This document shows positions 23,193 to 29,942 of a stretch of DNA of 30,504 nt, in pieces. Both the position numbers and the translations under genes were made by a program. The DNA is from an uncultured Candidatus Saccharibacteria bacterium (lineage in GTDB: Bacteria; Patescibacteriota; Saccharimonadia; Saccharimonadales; Saccharimonadaceae): NCBI GenBank assembly GCA_937976315.1, contig CALJRR010000028.1:1-30504 (forward strand), in the 5' to 3' direction. Within the stretch, counting starts at the first letter, position 1; each line of letters begins with the position of its first letter. The notes under the pieces were generated by a model, which was given only the letters and a program-made list of their open reading frames with translations, was not told the DNA's origin and searched no databases.

Positions 23193-23711
23193 ATGAACGA
23201 TAGTCCAGAAAACCAAGACTTTGAAACGCCATCACCTGACAGGATTGATTTAACCGAGCCAATAGCCTGGAACGCACCAGAAGGCGTGCAGGTTCAACGT
23301 GGTAAATTGTGGTATGTGTTTTTTGTCATTGTGCTGATAGGATTAATGGCTTTAGCAATTTTAGTGTTCAAGAACTGGACTTTCGCTGTTTTACTACCAA
23401 TTATGGCAGTGGCCTTGTTTGTATTATCAAACAAAACTCCTCAAATAATAAACTACGCGATTAGCCCCAAAGGTATTTACATCGCCGATGTTTTACACGA
23501 TTTTAGCGAATTTCGCGCATTTGGATTAATTCACGAAAACAACCAACATTCGATTCTATTATTGCCAGTAAAACGATTTTCGCCAGGTTTAACTATTTAC
23601 TTTTCCGAGACAGAAGGCGAAAGAATCGTCGACATGCTCGGAGCGCGCCTACCAATGCAAGAAATTAAGCCAGACGCCTTAGAGAAGTTTATTCGGCTGA
23701 TAAAGCTATAG
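23193..23711 (+). CDS. Unknown two-segment membrane protein
   Basis: Not recognised. 172 residues: a polar N-terminus of about 45, then two membrane segments (WYVFFVIVLIGLMALAILVF and FAVLLPIMAVALFVL), then a cytoplasmic domain of about 100 residues beginning KTPQIINYAISPKGIYI. The tail has a beta-rich, PH-like look (FSEFRAFGLIHENNQHSILLLPVKRF). It lies directly downstream of the stand-alone pilin-like gene, with its own -10 TATACT, and may be related to the same apparatus; that is inference from position only. Confidence 0.7.
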   Translation: MNDSPENQDFETPSPDRIDLTEPIAWNAPEGVQVQRGKLWYVFFVIVLIGLMALAILVFKNWTFAVLLPIMAVALFVLSNKTPQIINYAISPKGIYIADVLHDFSEFRAFGLIHENNQHSILLLPVKRFSPGLTIYFSETEGERIVDMLGARLPMQEIKPDALEKFIRLIKL

Positions 23712-23712
23712 C

Positions 23713-23741
23713 TTGATTGACTATATTTTATGTGGTAGAAT
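23713..23741 (+). promoter_or_regulatory. Promoter of tRNA-Arg
   Basis: TTGATT (23713-23718), 17-bp spacer, TAGAAT (23736-23741). A 5' leader of about 65 nt then holds AAGGTACCTT followed by a T-run (about 23770-23788) and a GCCTTT-TCG-AAAGGC hairpin just before the tRNA. Confidence 0.6.
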
Positions 23742-23813
23742 ACAAAAGTTCAGTGCTTTATAGCAATGAAGGTACCTTATATTTTTTGTTGCGGCCTTTT
23801 CGAAAGGCTGTAT

Positions 23814-23890
23814 GCACCCGTAGCTCAGCTGGATAGAGCGCTGGCTTGCGGAGCCAGAGGTCGTAAGTTCGAATCTTGCCGGGTGTACCA
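23814..23890 (+). tRNA. tRNA-Arg(GCG)
   Basis: 5' GCACCCG (23814-23820) pairs with CGGGTGT (23880-23886, the terminal pair being G-U), discriminator A, encoded CCA. The anticodon stem CTGGC/GCCAG holds loop TTGCGGA, giving anticodon GCG, which reads CGC and CGU. Most bacteria instead use ACG changed to ICG by TadA, so this anticodon is unusual. Confidence 0.9.
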
Positions 23891-23908
23891 ATTAACCTAA
23901 GGAGGGGT

Positions 23909-24142
23909 ATGAATTTTATTAAGTACGTAAAATATGCACTTTTAACAATTGCCACGATTCTCGTAACCGCCATTTCAGTCTTGTTAGCAGCAGTAATTAT
24001 TGAAATGATAACTTGGAATGAAGCCGGCAAATGGATTATTGCATTCTTTGAACTGGCAGGCATTAGTTTACTATTGAGTATTATCTGGATCGCTATCGGC
24101 ACCACAATTGCCAAAGATTCAAAGAAAACTGATAAAAAATAA
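23909..24142 (+). CDS. Small two-segment membrane protein
   Basis: Not recognised. 77 residues: two membrane segments (LLTIATILVTAISVLLAAVIIEMI and WIIAFFELAGISLLLSIIWIAI) and a short basic tail KDSKKTDKK. AAGGAGG lies about 3-4 nt before the ATG at 23909. An in-frame ATG upstream would overlap the tRNA-Arg and is not used. Lies between tRNA-Arg and tRNA-Ser(CGA), all on the plus strand. Confidence 0.7.
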   Translation: MNFIKYVKYALLTIATILVTAISVLLAAVIIEMITWNEAGKWIIAFFELAGISLLLSIIWIAIGTTIAKDSKKTDKK

Positions 24143-24163
24143 TTTCCCGAATTAGTTAGATAC

Positions 24164-24251
24164 GGAGAGGTGCAGGAGTGGTTGAACTGGCCGCTCTCGA
24201 AAAGCGGTATGGGGCAACTCATCGAGGGTTCGAATCCCTCTCTCTCCGCCA
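24164..24251 (+). tRNA. tRNA-Ser(CGA)
   Basis: 5' GGAGAGG (24164-24170) with TCTCTCC (24241-24247), discriminator G, CCA. Anticodon stem CCGCT/AGCGG with loop CTCGAAA (anticodon CGA), long variable arm and GGTTCGAATCC T-arm. It completes the serine set with GGA, UGA and GCU in this window. Confidence 0.95.
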
Positions 24252-24259
24252 TAGACATT

Positions 24260-24712
24260 ATGAAGATCACCATTATAACAATCGGAAAAAAGAATGAAGC
24301 CTGGGTTCAACCAGGCGTTTCTCGTTTTTTAGAGCGTCTACGGGCACCTTTTGCTGCGGAAATGATTGTTCTACCGCATTCAAGCTTTGAAGGCGACAGA
24401 GCGCGCCAGGAAGAGTCTGAGTGTATTTTTTCACGCCTCAATTCGGACGACTTCGTTATTTTGCTCGATGAGCGCGGAAAAAACCTATCATCACCGGAAT
24501 TATCTAATTTAATTACAGACAACATCAATAAACATATTATTTTTATTATCGGTGGCGCTTACGGAGTTACTAGCGACTTGCGCCAAAAATCCAACGTCGT
24601 CTGGTCATTATCAAACTTAGTGTTTCCACATCAATTGGTCCGTCTTATTTTAGCTGAGCAATTGTACCGCGCCCAAGAAATCCACCGCGGTAGTCATTAT
24701 CATCACTCATAA
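24260..24712 (+). CDS. rlmH: 23S rRNA pseudouridine-1915 N3-methyltransferase RlmH (SPOUT)
   Basis: Methylates pseudouridine 1915 in 23S rRNA of the assembled ribosome. 150 residues, the usual length. Starts MKITIITIGKKNEAWVQPG, has FVILLDERGKNLSS, then the trefoil-knot AdoMet region IIFIIGGAYGVTSDLRQKSN and the end LVFPHQLVRLILAEQLYRAQEIHRGSHYHH, which is diagnostic. The ATG at 24260 follows the tRNA by 8 nt and lacks a Shine-Dalgarno; it may be translated from a processed tRNA-mRNA transcript. Its 3' end overlaps comFC by 6 bp, convergent. Confidence 0.96.
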   Translation: MKITIITIGKKNEAWVQPGVSRFLERLRAPFAAEMIVLPHSSFEGDRARQEESECIFSRLNSDDFVILLDERGKNLSSPELSNLITDNINKHIIFIIGGAYGVTSDLRQKSNVVWSLSNLVFPHQLVRLILAEQLYRAQEIHRGSHYHHS

Positions 24713-25381
24713 TTTCGGACGTCCGTGCCTGGCAATAACCGCAATTTCCACGTGTTTAGCACCATTTTTCTTCAAACATTCCGCCGCCGCCAACACAGTT
24801 GAGCCAGTCGTAAAAATATCGTCAATAATGATATACCACTTATTTTTATCAACCTTACCCGCAATTTCAAAAAACTCCTTTGCTTGGCGTTTTCTCTGAG
24901 CGGAAGACTTTGTAAAGTGCTGAGTTACGTTATTTCTGCGCCGGAGAAGGGAACAGCACTCTATTTTTCTACGTCGAGATAGTTTAATAGCAATTTTTCG
25001 GATATGATCAAATCCACGACGCCGAATATTCTTAGAAATTGTAGGAATTGGTACGATTACTGTCTCTGACGGCAATTCAGGCAGAGCTTCATCTAAGAAT
25101 TCGCTTAGTAAATCAGCCGCCGCCTGAACGCGGTTAAACTTATAATCATCAATAATCTTTGCAACAACACCCGTACGTCGTGAAAAACACCAGATCATAT
25201 CACAGGGGAGCTTATGCTTTTTACATAAATTGCCATTCTCCAATAAATCACCACATAATACACACATATCATACTTCCGACTGATGATGTATTTTTTACA
25301 ATCTAAGCATAAAATATCACCCGTTTTACCACACTTATAACAGTGGTGAGGAGCGATGATTGATAATAGCGCGTCAAACAT
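24707..25381 (-). CDS. comFC: ComF-family amidophosphoribosyltransferase-like competence protein
   Basis: 224 residues. The N-terminus carries two cysteine pairs as a probable zinc ribbon (C14-x2-C17, C25-x2-C28) and further cysteines (C40-x2-C43, C53, C60). The C-terminal half is a type I phosphoribosyltransferase fold with FDHIRKIA, and the PRPP loop YIIIDDIFTTGST. ComFC proteins are needed for DNA uptake in transformable bacteria and are common in Patescibacteria with com genes. No other com gene is in the window, so a competence role is inferred. The ATG lies about 27 nt after a TATAAT -10 that overlaps the hsp20 promoter. Confidence 0.9.
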   Translation of the reverse strand: MFDALLSIIAPHHCYKCGKTGDILCLDCKKYIISRKYDMCVLCGDLLENGNLCKKHKLPCDMIWCFSRRTGVVAKIIDDYKFNRVQAAADLLSEFLDEALPELPSETVIVPIPTISKNIRRRGFDHIRKIAIKLSRRRKIECCSLLRRRNNVTQHFTKSSAQRKRQAKEFFEIAGKVDKNKWYIIIDDIFTTGSTVLAAAECLKKNGAKHVEIAVIARHGRPKL

Positions 25382-25411
25382 TGTAATTTTTACGTTTTAA
25401 GCCTTTCTCTG

Positions 25412-25440
25412 TTGATTATAACGCACATTACAGTTATACT
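25412..25440. promoter_or_regulatory. Overlapping divergent promoters of hsp20 and comFC
   Basis: Plus strand: TTGATT (25412-25417), 17-bp spacer, TATACT (25435-25440) for hsp20. Minus strand: TATAAT (25420-25415) for comFC. The comFC -10 overlaps the hsp20 -35, so the two promoters probably exclude each other. Confidence 0.6.
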
Positions 25441-25485
25441 AATAAAGACTTTGTCAATGAGCCTATTATAAAAGTGGAGGAAATT

Positions 25486-25980
25486 ATGGCCCGAAAGCAA
25501 GATGATACATTACTAACAGAACAGGAATTGGCAGCGGCGTTTATTGACGATGATAACGACGATCTGTTACCTGGTTTTAACGACGACAATAGTAGAAGCA
25601 ACAACACACCAGCAACACGATCCGACGACAATTGGGAAGATGAAGCTGATGACGCAATGGGACAATTGGCTGTTGACGTTTTTGAGACAGAAAACAACCT
25701 AGTTATCAAAGCTCGTACTGCCGGCGTAGATCGAAACGACCTAGACGTAAGCATTTCTGACGGCATCTTAACAATTAGCGGCACGCTGTCTAGCGGTGAC
25801 GAAGCAGATGTTCGCCAATGGCACATTCAGGAATGCTACTGGGGCGAATTCAGTCGTACGTTAGCATTGCCAACCGCTGTAAATGAAGAAGGCGTTAAGG
25901 CAGAATTAAAAGATGGCGTTTTGACAATTACTTTCGAAAAGATAAAGCAAGAAAGAGCAAAGAAGATTCAAGTTCTATAA
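25486..25980 (+). CDS. Small heat-shock protein, Hsp20/alpha-crystallin
   Basis: An ATP-independent holdase against aggregation, cytoplasmic. 164 residues: an acidic, low-complexity N-terminus (FIDDDNDDLLPGFNDDNSRS) and a C-terminal alpha-crystallin domain beginning AVDVFETENNLVIKARTAGVDRNDL and containing DVSISDGILTISG, WGEFSRTLALPTAVNEEGVKA and the conserved ALxxGVLTI block here ELKDGVLTITFEK. The C-terminal IxI-like end is IQVL. The ATG at 25486 has GGAGG 5 nt upstream; a GTG at 25474 would place that site inside the gene. Two terminators follow. Confidence 0.93.
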   Translation: MARKQDDTLLTEQELAAAFIDDDNDDLLPGFNDDNSRSNNTPATRSDDNWEDEADDAMGQLAVDVFETENNLVIKARTAGVDRNDLDVSISDGILTISGTLSSGDEADVRQWHIQECYWGEFSRTLALPTAVNEEGVKAELKDGVLTITFEKIKQERAKKIQVL

Positions 25981-25995
25981 AAAACCATTTCACAG

Positions 25996-26028
25996 AAAAT
26001 ACCGTCACAAGTTGGCGGTATTTTTTAG
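25996..26028 (+). terminator. Rho-independent terminator of hsp20
   Basis: AAAATACCG (25996-26004) pairs with CGGTATTTT (26016-26024) around an 11-nt loop, then T-run to 26026. Confidence 0.85.
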
Positions 26029-26032
26029 CCAC

Positions 26033-26067
26033 AAAAAAAAGAACCTCATCAGCGAGGCTCTTTTTTT
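26033..26067. terminator. Bidirectional terminator between hsp20 and pilin array
   Basis: GAACCTC (26041-26047), loop ATCAGC, GAGGCTC (26054-26060), one G-U pair, with A-run before and T-run after. It ends the pilin array on the minus strand and backs up hsp20 termination. Confidence 0.85.
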
Positions 26068-26081
26068 ACCAGTAGGGTAGA

Positions 26082-26459
26082 TTAACCCTTAAACTTATCG
26101 ATGACCATATTGACGATTGCGTATGCCAAAATTGCGACCACCAAACCGACAATTGCGTACAAAACTGTATTCTTAGCCGCCTGAACCTTATTACTATCAC
26201 CGGCTGAAGTAGTGTAACGAATACCACCCCAGATAAGCATAATAACGCTCAATGCACCAACAGCAAACAAGAATATATTTACAAATTGCTTAACCAAAGC
26301 TTGAGGATCTGAAGCGGTTTCACTTATATCTTCTCCTCTTGCACTATTTACGCCATTAGTTAAGGTAAGATTACCTTCGGCACTTGCCGCTGGAGCTACA
26401 GCCAAAGCAACAGTTGGTACTACTAGTAGTCCCGCCAAGATTAATTTTAATTTATTCAT
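26082..26459 (-). CDS. T4SS pilin-like membrane protein (array copy 6)
   Basis: 125 residues. Signal peptide with AlaXAla-type site (LAVAPAASA|EG), an outside loop of about 40, first membrane segment FVNIFLFAVGALSVIMLIWGGIR, turn YTTSAGDSNKVQAAKN, second segment TVLYAIVGLVVAILAYAIVNMVI. Closest in sequence to the stand-alone copy at 22750. AAGGAG lies 8 nt before the ATG, and it has its own promoter (TTTACA-16-TATAAT). Predicted VirB2/TrbC-like subunit; the assembly it joins is unknown. Confidence 0.88.
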   Translation of the reverse strand: MNKLKLILAGLLVVPTVALAVAPAASAEGNLTLTNGVNSARGEDISETASDPQALVKQFVNIFLFAVGALSVIMLIWGGIRYTTSAGDSNKVQAAKNTVLYAIVGLVVAILAYAIVNMVIDKFKG

Positions 26460-26490
26460 TGTTATTTTCTCCTTGTTTAATGATATTACT

Positions 26491-26518
26491 ATTATACATT
26501 TTATCTGTTATTTGTAAA
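26491..26518 (-). promoter_or_regulatory. Internal promoter of the pilin-like array
   Basis: On the minus strand TTTACA (26518-26513), 16-bp spacer, TATAAT (26496-26491), driving the last copy separately from the five above. Confidence 0.6.
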
Positions 26519-26534
26519 ACTAATTATGGATTTA

Positions 26535-26912
26535 TTATAGTCGATTTATAACCATATTGACGATCGCCCACGCCATAATAGCCACAATTAGTCCAACTAC
26601 TGAATAAATAAGCGTACTCTGAGCAGATTTCGTCTTTGAAGTGTCGCCAGCTGAAGTAATATAACGAAAACCGCTAAAAATAATCATAATAACAGACAAA
26701 ACGCCCACAGCCCAAAGTAAAACATTAACTACTGTTTTTATTAGACCTTTATCACCGTCAATACTTTTACCTTTCATTTCCGATGTTGTAGCCGTATCAA
26801 TTCCTTTAGATACCTGAGCAGAAACACTGCCTGACAGGGAAGCGGTAGATAAAACTGACGCTCCGAACACCGCACAGATCATAATTGCTATTGATATTAT
26901 TGATTTTTTCAT
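26535..26912 (-). CDS. T4SS pilin-like membrane protein (array copy 5)
   Basis: 125 residues: signal peptide (SIAIMICAVFGASVLSTASLSGSVSA|QV), a polar loop without cysteine, then VNVLLWAVGVLSVIMIIFSGFRYITSAGD and STLIYSVVGLIVAIMAWAIVNMV. Same layout as its neighbours. The gap to copy 4 is 8 nt, so co-transcribed with the upstream genes. A 75-nt gap with an internal promoter separates it from copy 6. Confidence 0.88.
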   Translation of the reverse strand: MKKSIISIAIMICAVFGASVLSTASLSGSVSAQVSKGIDTATTSEMKGKSIDGDKGLIKTVVNVLLWAVGVLSVIMIIFSGFRYITSAGDTSKTKSAQSTLIYSVVGLIVAIMAWAIVNMVINRL

Positions 26913-26920
26913 ATTTTCTC

Positions 26921-27301
26921 CTAATTAAACCTATTAAATACAAAGTTAACAATTGCTGATGCGAATAACGATACAGCCAAACCGACTACCGCATATAAAA
27001 CAGTATTCCTGGCTTTTGCGGCTTTCTGGGCGTCACCACTGGAAAGTGCAAACATAATACCACCAATAACTATCATAATAATCGAAATAGCACCAACGGC
27101 CGTAAGTAGAACTTCAACGATAGTTTTTATAATACCGTTCACTTGAGTCTCGCCAGTGTTTTTATTTTTACAATAGACAGAGTTTTCATTTCCATTTGAG
27201 CAAATATTAATACCATTAGCTGCGGATACCGCTGGAGTAAACACGCCAAGAAGCCCAACCATTAACATTCCAACAGTCAGAATTTTCGTAAAAATCTTCA
27301 T
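26921..27301 (-). CDS. T4SS pilin-like membrane protein (array copy 4, cysteine pair)
   Basis: 126 residues: signal peptide (VGMLMVGLLGVFTPAVSA|AN), a loop with two cysteines (ICSNGNENSVYCKNK), then VEVLLTAVGAISIIMIVIGGIMFALSSGD and TVLYAVVGLAVSLFASAIVNFVF. The cysteines may form a disulfide outside the membrane. Only 1 nt from copy 3. Confidence 0.88.
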   Translation of the reverse strand: MKIFTKILTVGMLMVGLLGVFTPAVSAANGINICSNGNENSVYCKNKNTGETQVNGIIKTIVEVLLTAVGAISIIMIVIGGIMFALSSGDAQKAAKARNTVLYAVVGLAVSLFASAIVNFVFNRFN

Positions 27302-27302
27302 C

Positions 27303-27587
27303 TTAAACCTTTCCTATAATATAACTTGTTATAGCAATCGCACTAGCAGTAATAACCAAGCCAATGACTGAATATAAAATGGCATTCTTTGCGCTGGCAG
27401 TTTTGGACGGGTCGCCAGAGGACAGGGAATAGTTTATCCCAGCAATAATCACCACAATAACAGCTATAATACCAGCCACCCAAAGCGCCAGATTAACAAA
27501 CTTCATAATATCTACATCGTTATTCCGTGGCACACCAAGAGCATCTGCCTTTCCTAATAATCCAGCAAAAAATTCCATATATTTCAT
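27303..27587 (-). CDS. T4SS pilin-like membrane protein lacking a signal peptide (array copy 3)
   Basis: 94 residues. Two membrane segments (FVNLALWVAGIIAVIVVIIAGINY and AILYSVIGLVITASAIAITSYII) joined by SLSSGDPSKTASAKN, the family turn. In place of a signal peptide it has a short start MKYMEFFAGLLGKADALG, so it may insert directly without cleavage or serve another role in the complex. The start is supported by tight packing: 1 nt from copy 2 and 1 nt from copy 4. Confidence 0.82.
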   Translation of the reverse strand: MKYMEFFAGLLGKADALGVPRNNDVDIMKFVNLALWVAGIIAVIVVIIAGINYSLSSGDPSKTASAKNAILYSVIGLVITASAIAITSYIIGKV

Positions 27588-27588
27588 T

Positions 27589-28020
27589 TTATACCCCTAT
27601 CTTTGATGATATAAAGTTGACTAGCGCAACAGAAGCTAGGGCGATAACCAAGCCAATCGCGGCACTCATAATAGTTTTTCGTCCACGAGCGGCCTTGTCT
27701 GGAGCACCGTTACTAGTCATCATTAAGAAACCACCGTACATAATATATCCAACGGTCGTGTAACCAATAAGCTGCAGCAAATCATCAACGATATTAAGCG
27801 CAATTTTCCAGATAAAATTTGCCTGTGAATCAGCGTCTGAACCAGGATCTTTAATAGAACAGTCATCTTTCGTCAATCCATAATACCATGGTTTTAACGT
27901 TAAAATCTTCCCCTTATTAGAGCATACACCACCTTCCGCAAAAGAAATGCCCGGGAAAGTTACGCTCGCTCCAAACGACCCTATAATCATTAAAGACATC
28001 GCTATTATAATCTTCTTCAT
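27589..28020 (-). CDS. T4SS pilin-like membrane protein (array copy 2)
   Basis: 143 residues, the longest copy: signal peptide (MSLMIIGSFGASVTFPGISFAEG), a loop with two cysteines (GVCSNKG and DDCSIKD), then NIVDDLLQLIGYTTVGYIMYGGFLMMTSNGAPD, and TIMSAAIGLVIALASVALVNFI. The ATG overlaps the stop of copy 1 by one base (TAATG), so the two are translationally coupled. Confidence 0.88.
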   Translation of the reverse strand: MKKIIIAMSLMIIGSFGASVTFPGISFAEGGVCSNKGKILTLKPWYYGLTKDDCSIKDPGSDADSQANFIWKIALNIVDDLLQLIGYTTVGYIMYGGFLMMTSNGAPDKAARGRKTIMSAAIGLVIALASVALVNFISSKIGV

Positions 28021-28394
28021 TAATCGAAAACTCCTCCTGGAATAATAAAATTGGTAATTGCCACCATAAACGCAAACATTATTATCCCAATGACAGTATT
28101 CGTCCAGACTTCACGTGCTTTTTTTATCTTATCCGGACTACCTTCAGAAGTGGTATATAAAAATGCCCCGTATATAACAGCACCAACCGCTGCAACTCCA
28201 ATACCAGCGGTTAAAATCTTAATGACTTGCTTTATTATGTTGATAATTGCCGCACTGCCATTACCTTCACAAGAAATAACAGAAGTTTCTGCGTCGCCGC
28301 ATCTGGCAGCCGCCAAAGCTATTCTAGGTATAAAAACACTTACTGCGATTACTGTTGCGATAAATATACTGATTACAATATTTCTTTTTGTCAT
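28020..28394 (-). CDS. T4SS pilin-like membrane protein (array copy 1)
   Basis: 124 residues. Signal peptide (ISIFIATVIAVSVFIPRIALA|AA), a loop with two cysteines (RCGDAETSVISCEG), membrane segments IIKQVIKILTAGIGVAAVGAVIYGAF and TVIGIIMFAFMVAITNFI, turn TTSEGSPDKIKKAREVW. First gene of the array, 11 nt after a TATAAG -10. Most divergent copy in the second segment. Confidence 0.88.
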   Translation of the reverse strand: MTKRNIVISIFIATVIAVSVFIPRIALAAARCGDAETSVISCEGNGSAAIINIIKQVIKILTAGIGVAAVGAVIYGAFLYTTSEGSPDKIKKAREVWTNTVIGIIMFAFMVAITNFIIPGGVFD

Positions 28395-28404
28395 AAAATT
28401 TTCT

Positions 28405-28431
28405 CTTATACCTAAATTGTAAAATAGTCAA
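28405..28431 (-). promoter_or_regulatory. Main promoter of the pilin-like array
   Basis: On the minus strand TTGACT (28431-28426), 15-bp spacer, TATAAG (28410-28405). The -10 lies 10 nt before the ATG, so the leader is at most a few nt. Confidence 0.5.
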
Positions 28432-28453
28432 GCGAAAAAAGCAAACATTTTCC

Positions 28454-28482
28454 TTGAAAAGACAGAAGTAATCTGATAATAT
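28454..28482 (+). promoter_or_regulatory. Promoter of tRNA-Asp
   Basis: TTGAAA (28454-28459), 17-bp spacer, TAATAT (28477-28482); the tRNA starts 15 nt further on. Confidence 0.6.
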
Positions 28483-28497
28483 AAGGGATATTGATAT

Positions 28498-28575
28498 GCG
28501 CTCGTAGTGAAGTTGGCCTATCACGCCTCCCTGTCACGGAGGAGATCGCCGGTTCGAATCCGGTCGAGCGCGCCA
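28498..28575 (+). tRNA. tRNA-Asp(GTC)
   Basis: 5' GCGCTCG (28498-28504) with CGAGCGC (28565-28571), discriminator G, CCA. Anticodon stem CCTCC/GGAGG with loop CTGTCAC, anticodon GTC. Class I size. Confidence 0.95.
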
Positions 28576-28584
28576 CAGATAATT

Positions 28585-28609
28585 CACCCCTCGACAGGGT
28601 GTTTTTTTT
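28585..28609 (+). terminator. Terminator of tRNA-Asp
   Basis: CACCC (28585-28589), loop, GGGTG (28597-28601), then eight T. Confidence 0.85.
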
Positions 28610-28630
28610 ATGAAAAATATTCCATATTTA

Positions 28631-28718
28631 TTGCATTTATGTGCAATTTATGTTATGATATCGCTAATTGGACTGGAAAGTCTAAGGAGTTTTACAATAA
28701 AATACCTGACAATGTCAG
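28631..28718 (+). promoter_or_regulatory. Promoter of the lipoprotein gene with two dyads
   Basis: TTGCAT (28631-28636), 17-bp spacer, TATGAT (28654-28659) with TGT before it. ATTGCA-N6-TGCAAT (28630-28647) covers the -35 region and CTGACA-A-TGTCAG (28706-28718) lies in the leader; both look like operator sites. The leader is about 72 nt. Confidence 0.5.
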
Positions 28719-28737
28719 AGAAAGGACCCCAAGCGTT

Positions 28738-29922
28738 ATGGTTTATAACCCTAATAACCCAAGCGGTTCACCAGAAAATTCAACGTCTAGGAGAAATTTT
28801 TTAAAAGGCATTATCGCAGTTGGTGCAACAGCGGCATTTGCTATAAGTGGTTGTAGCGCGGAAAAAGTTCCAGAAGTTCCAGAAACAAAACAAAATACTC
28901 CAGCTTCTACTGAACAATCGTCAATAGGAACAGAGCCTAAAAAACCAACAGAATCTTCGACTCCAGAAACTAAAGAAATAAAAATTAATAAAGAAGCAGT
29001 TACAAAACTCTATGAAGATTTAAATAAGCTAAAGAAAGAATTTGACGGAGCTTCAGAGGAAGAGATACAAGAAAAGCACTTACGTAGTGCCATAAGAACT
29101 GTTTTCGTAGAAGCAATATATAAGGAAGCTGGATATCAGTCAACTTCATTCGATCCTGAAGCTGGTTCTTGGCGCACTAATGAGGAAAACTTTAATAAAA
29201 CTCAAGACGAAATGATAGGCACTATTACGGCCGGTTTAGTTTTTCTTGGAAATATCACGACCCTTTATCATGAGAATGAATCTATCTTACCAAGAACCAG
29301 TGGGAACGATCTAACAGCTCCCGAAATGATGGGCATGTACTTAAAAGCGTTTACTGCTGGATATGGTAGAGACCAAATTGAGAGATTCGATGAAACAGTT
29401 GAAAAATACCCTGGAGCTATAGAAAATTTCGTGTATAAAGGACCTCTCGGCGACGGAGAACTACCAAAAGCTTTACGTATTTCATACGGCTTAAGGGCGA
29501 AGTCTGATGATCCACTGGCAAATTGTGATAGTGAAAACAATCCTAATCAATGTAAGAATGTATTCAATCAAGCGGGCGAAAAAGCCCCGATAGATGGTGG
29601 CGTTCACAAAACAGTAGAGGCAGTATATCCAGTAAATAATACCGCTAACCTTATCATAGCAGCTGTAAATATGACAAGAGCAGATACAGATAAGAGATGG
29701 CTTAATGAAGAGCCAAATAAACTCGGGCGAGCGTTTTTTGTAGGTGATTCAGAAAAAGGCTCTGATTTCTATATGACTCCCGTAATTGTTTGGTGTAACA
29801 CGTTAGATAGAGTATCTAAGAATATGCCTGTATACAACGGGCGAACTCCAGAGCAAGCTTACGATGATCCTATAGTAAAAAAATACATGGATGGCGAGTA
29901 TCATCGCCTAGAAGCTAAATAA
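28738..29922 (+). CDS. Predicted Tat-dependent lipoprotein, unknown function
   Basis: 394 residues. The N-terminus carries a twin-arginine motif, S17-R-R-N-F-L-K-G24, a hydrophobic stretch (IIAVGATAAFAI) and a lipobox-like ISGC with C39, so it is predicted to cross the membrane folded and be lipid-anchored. Residues 40-85 are a Pro/Thr/Ser/Glu linker (PEVPETKQNTPASTEQ). The folded part (about 90-394) is not recognised; it is helical at first (KLYEDLNKLKKEFDGASEEE) and has two cysteines (ANCDSENNPNQCKN), perhaps a disulfide. The ATG at 28738 is chosen because the frame upstream runs through the tRNA-Asp and offers no better start; AAAGGA lies about 11 nt away, which is long. Confidence 0.75.
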   Translation: MVYNPNNPSGSPENSTSRRNFLKGIIAVGATAAFAISGCSAEKVPEVPETKQNTPASTEQSSIGTEPKKPTESSTPETKEIKINKEAVTKLYEDLNKLKKEFDGASEEEIQEKHLRSAIRTVFVEAIYKEAGYQSTSFDPEAGSWRTNEENFNKTQDEMIGTITAGLVFLGNITTLYHENESILPRTSGNDLTAPEMMGMYLKAFTAGYGRDQIERFDETVEKYPGAIENFVYKGPLGDGELPKALRISYGLRAKSDDPLANCDSENNPNQCKNVFNQAGEKAPIDGGVHKTVEAVYPVNNTANLIIAAVNMTRADTDKRWLNEEPNKLGRAFFVGDSEKGSDFYMTPVIVWCNTLDRVSKNMPVYNGRTPEQAYDDPIVKKYMDGEYHRLEAK

Positions 29923-29942
29923 AAACTCTAATAAAATCTTGC

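Noticed and set aside
23758..24273. 171-residue minus-strand frame over two tRNAs and the small membrane protein
   Set aside because: It is antisense to tRNA-Arg, tRNA-Ser(CGA) and a gene with a strong ribosome site.
28507..28737. Longer N-terminus of the lipoprotein gene reading through tRNA-Asp
   Set aside because: It would overlap the tRNA and its terminator, and the twin-arginine signal begins shortly after the ATG at 28738.
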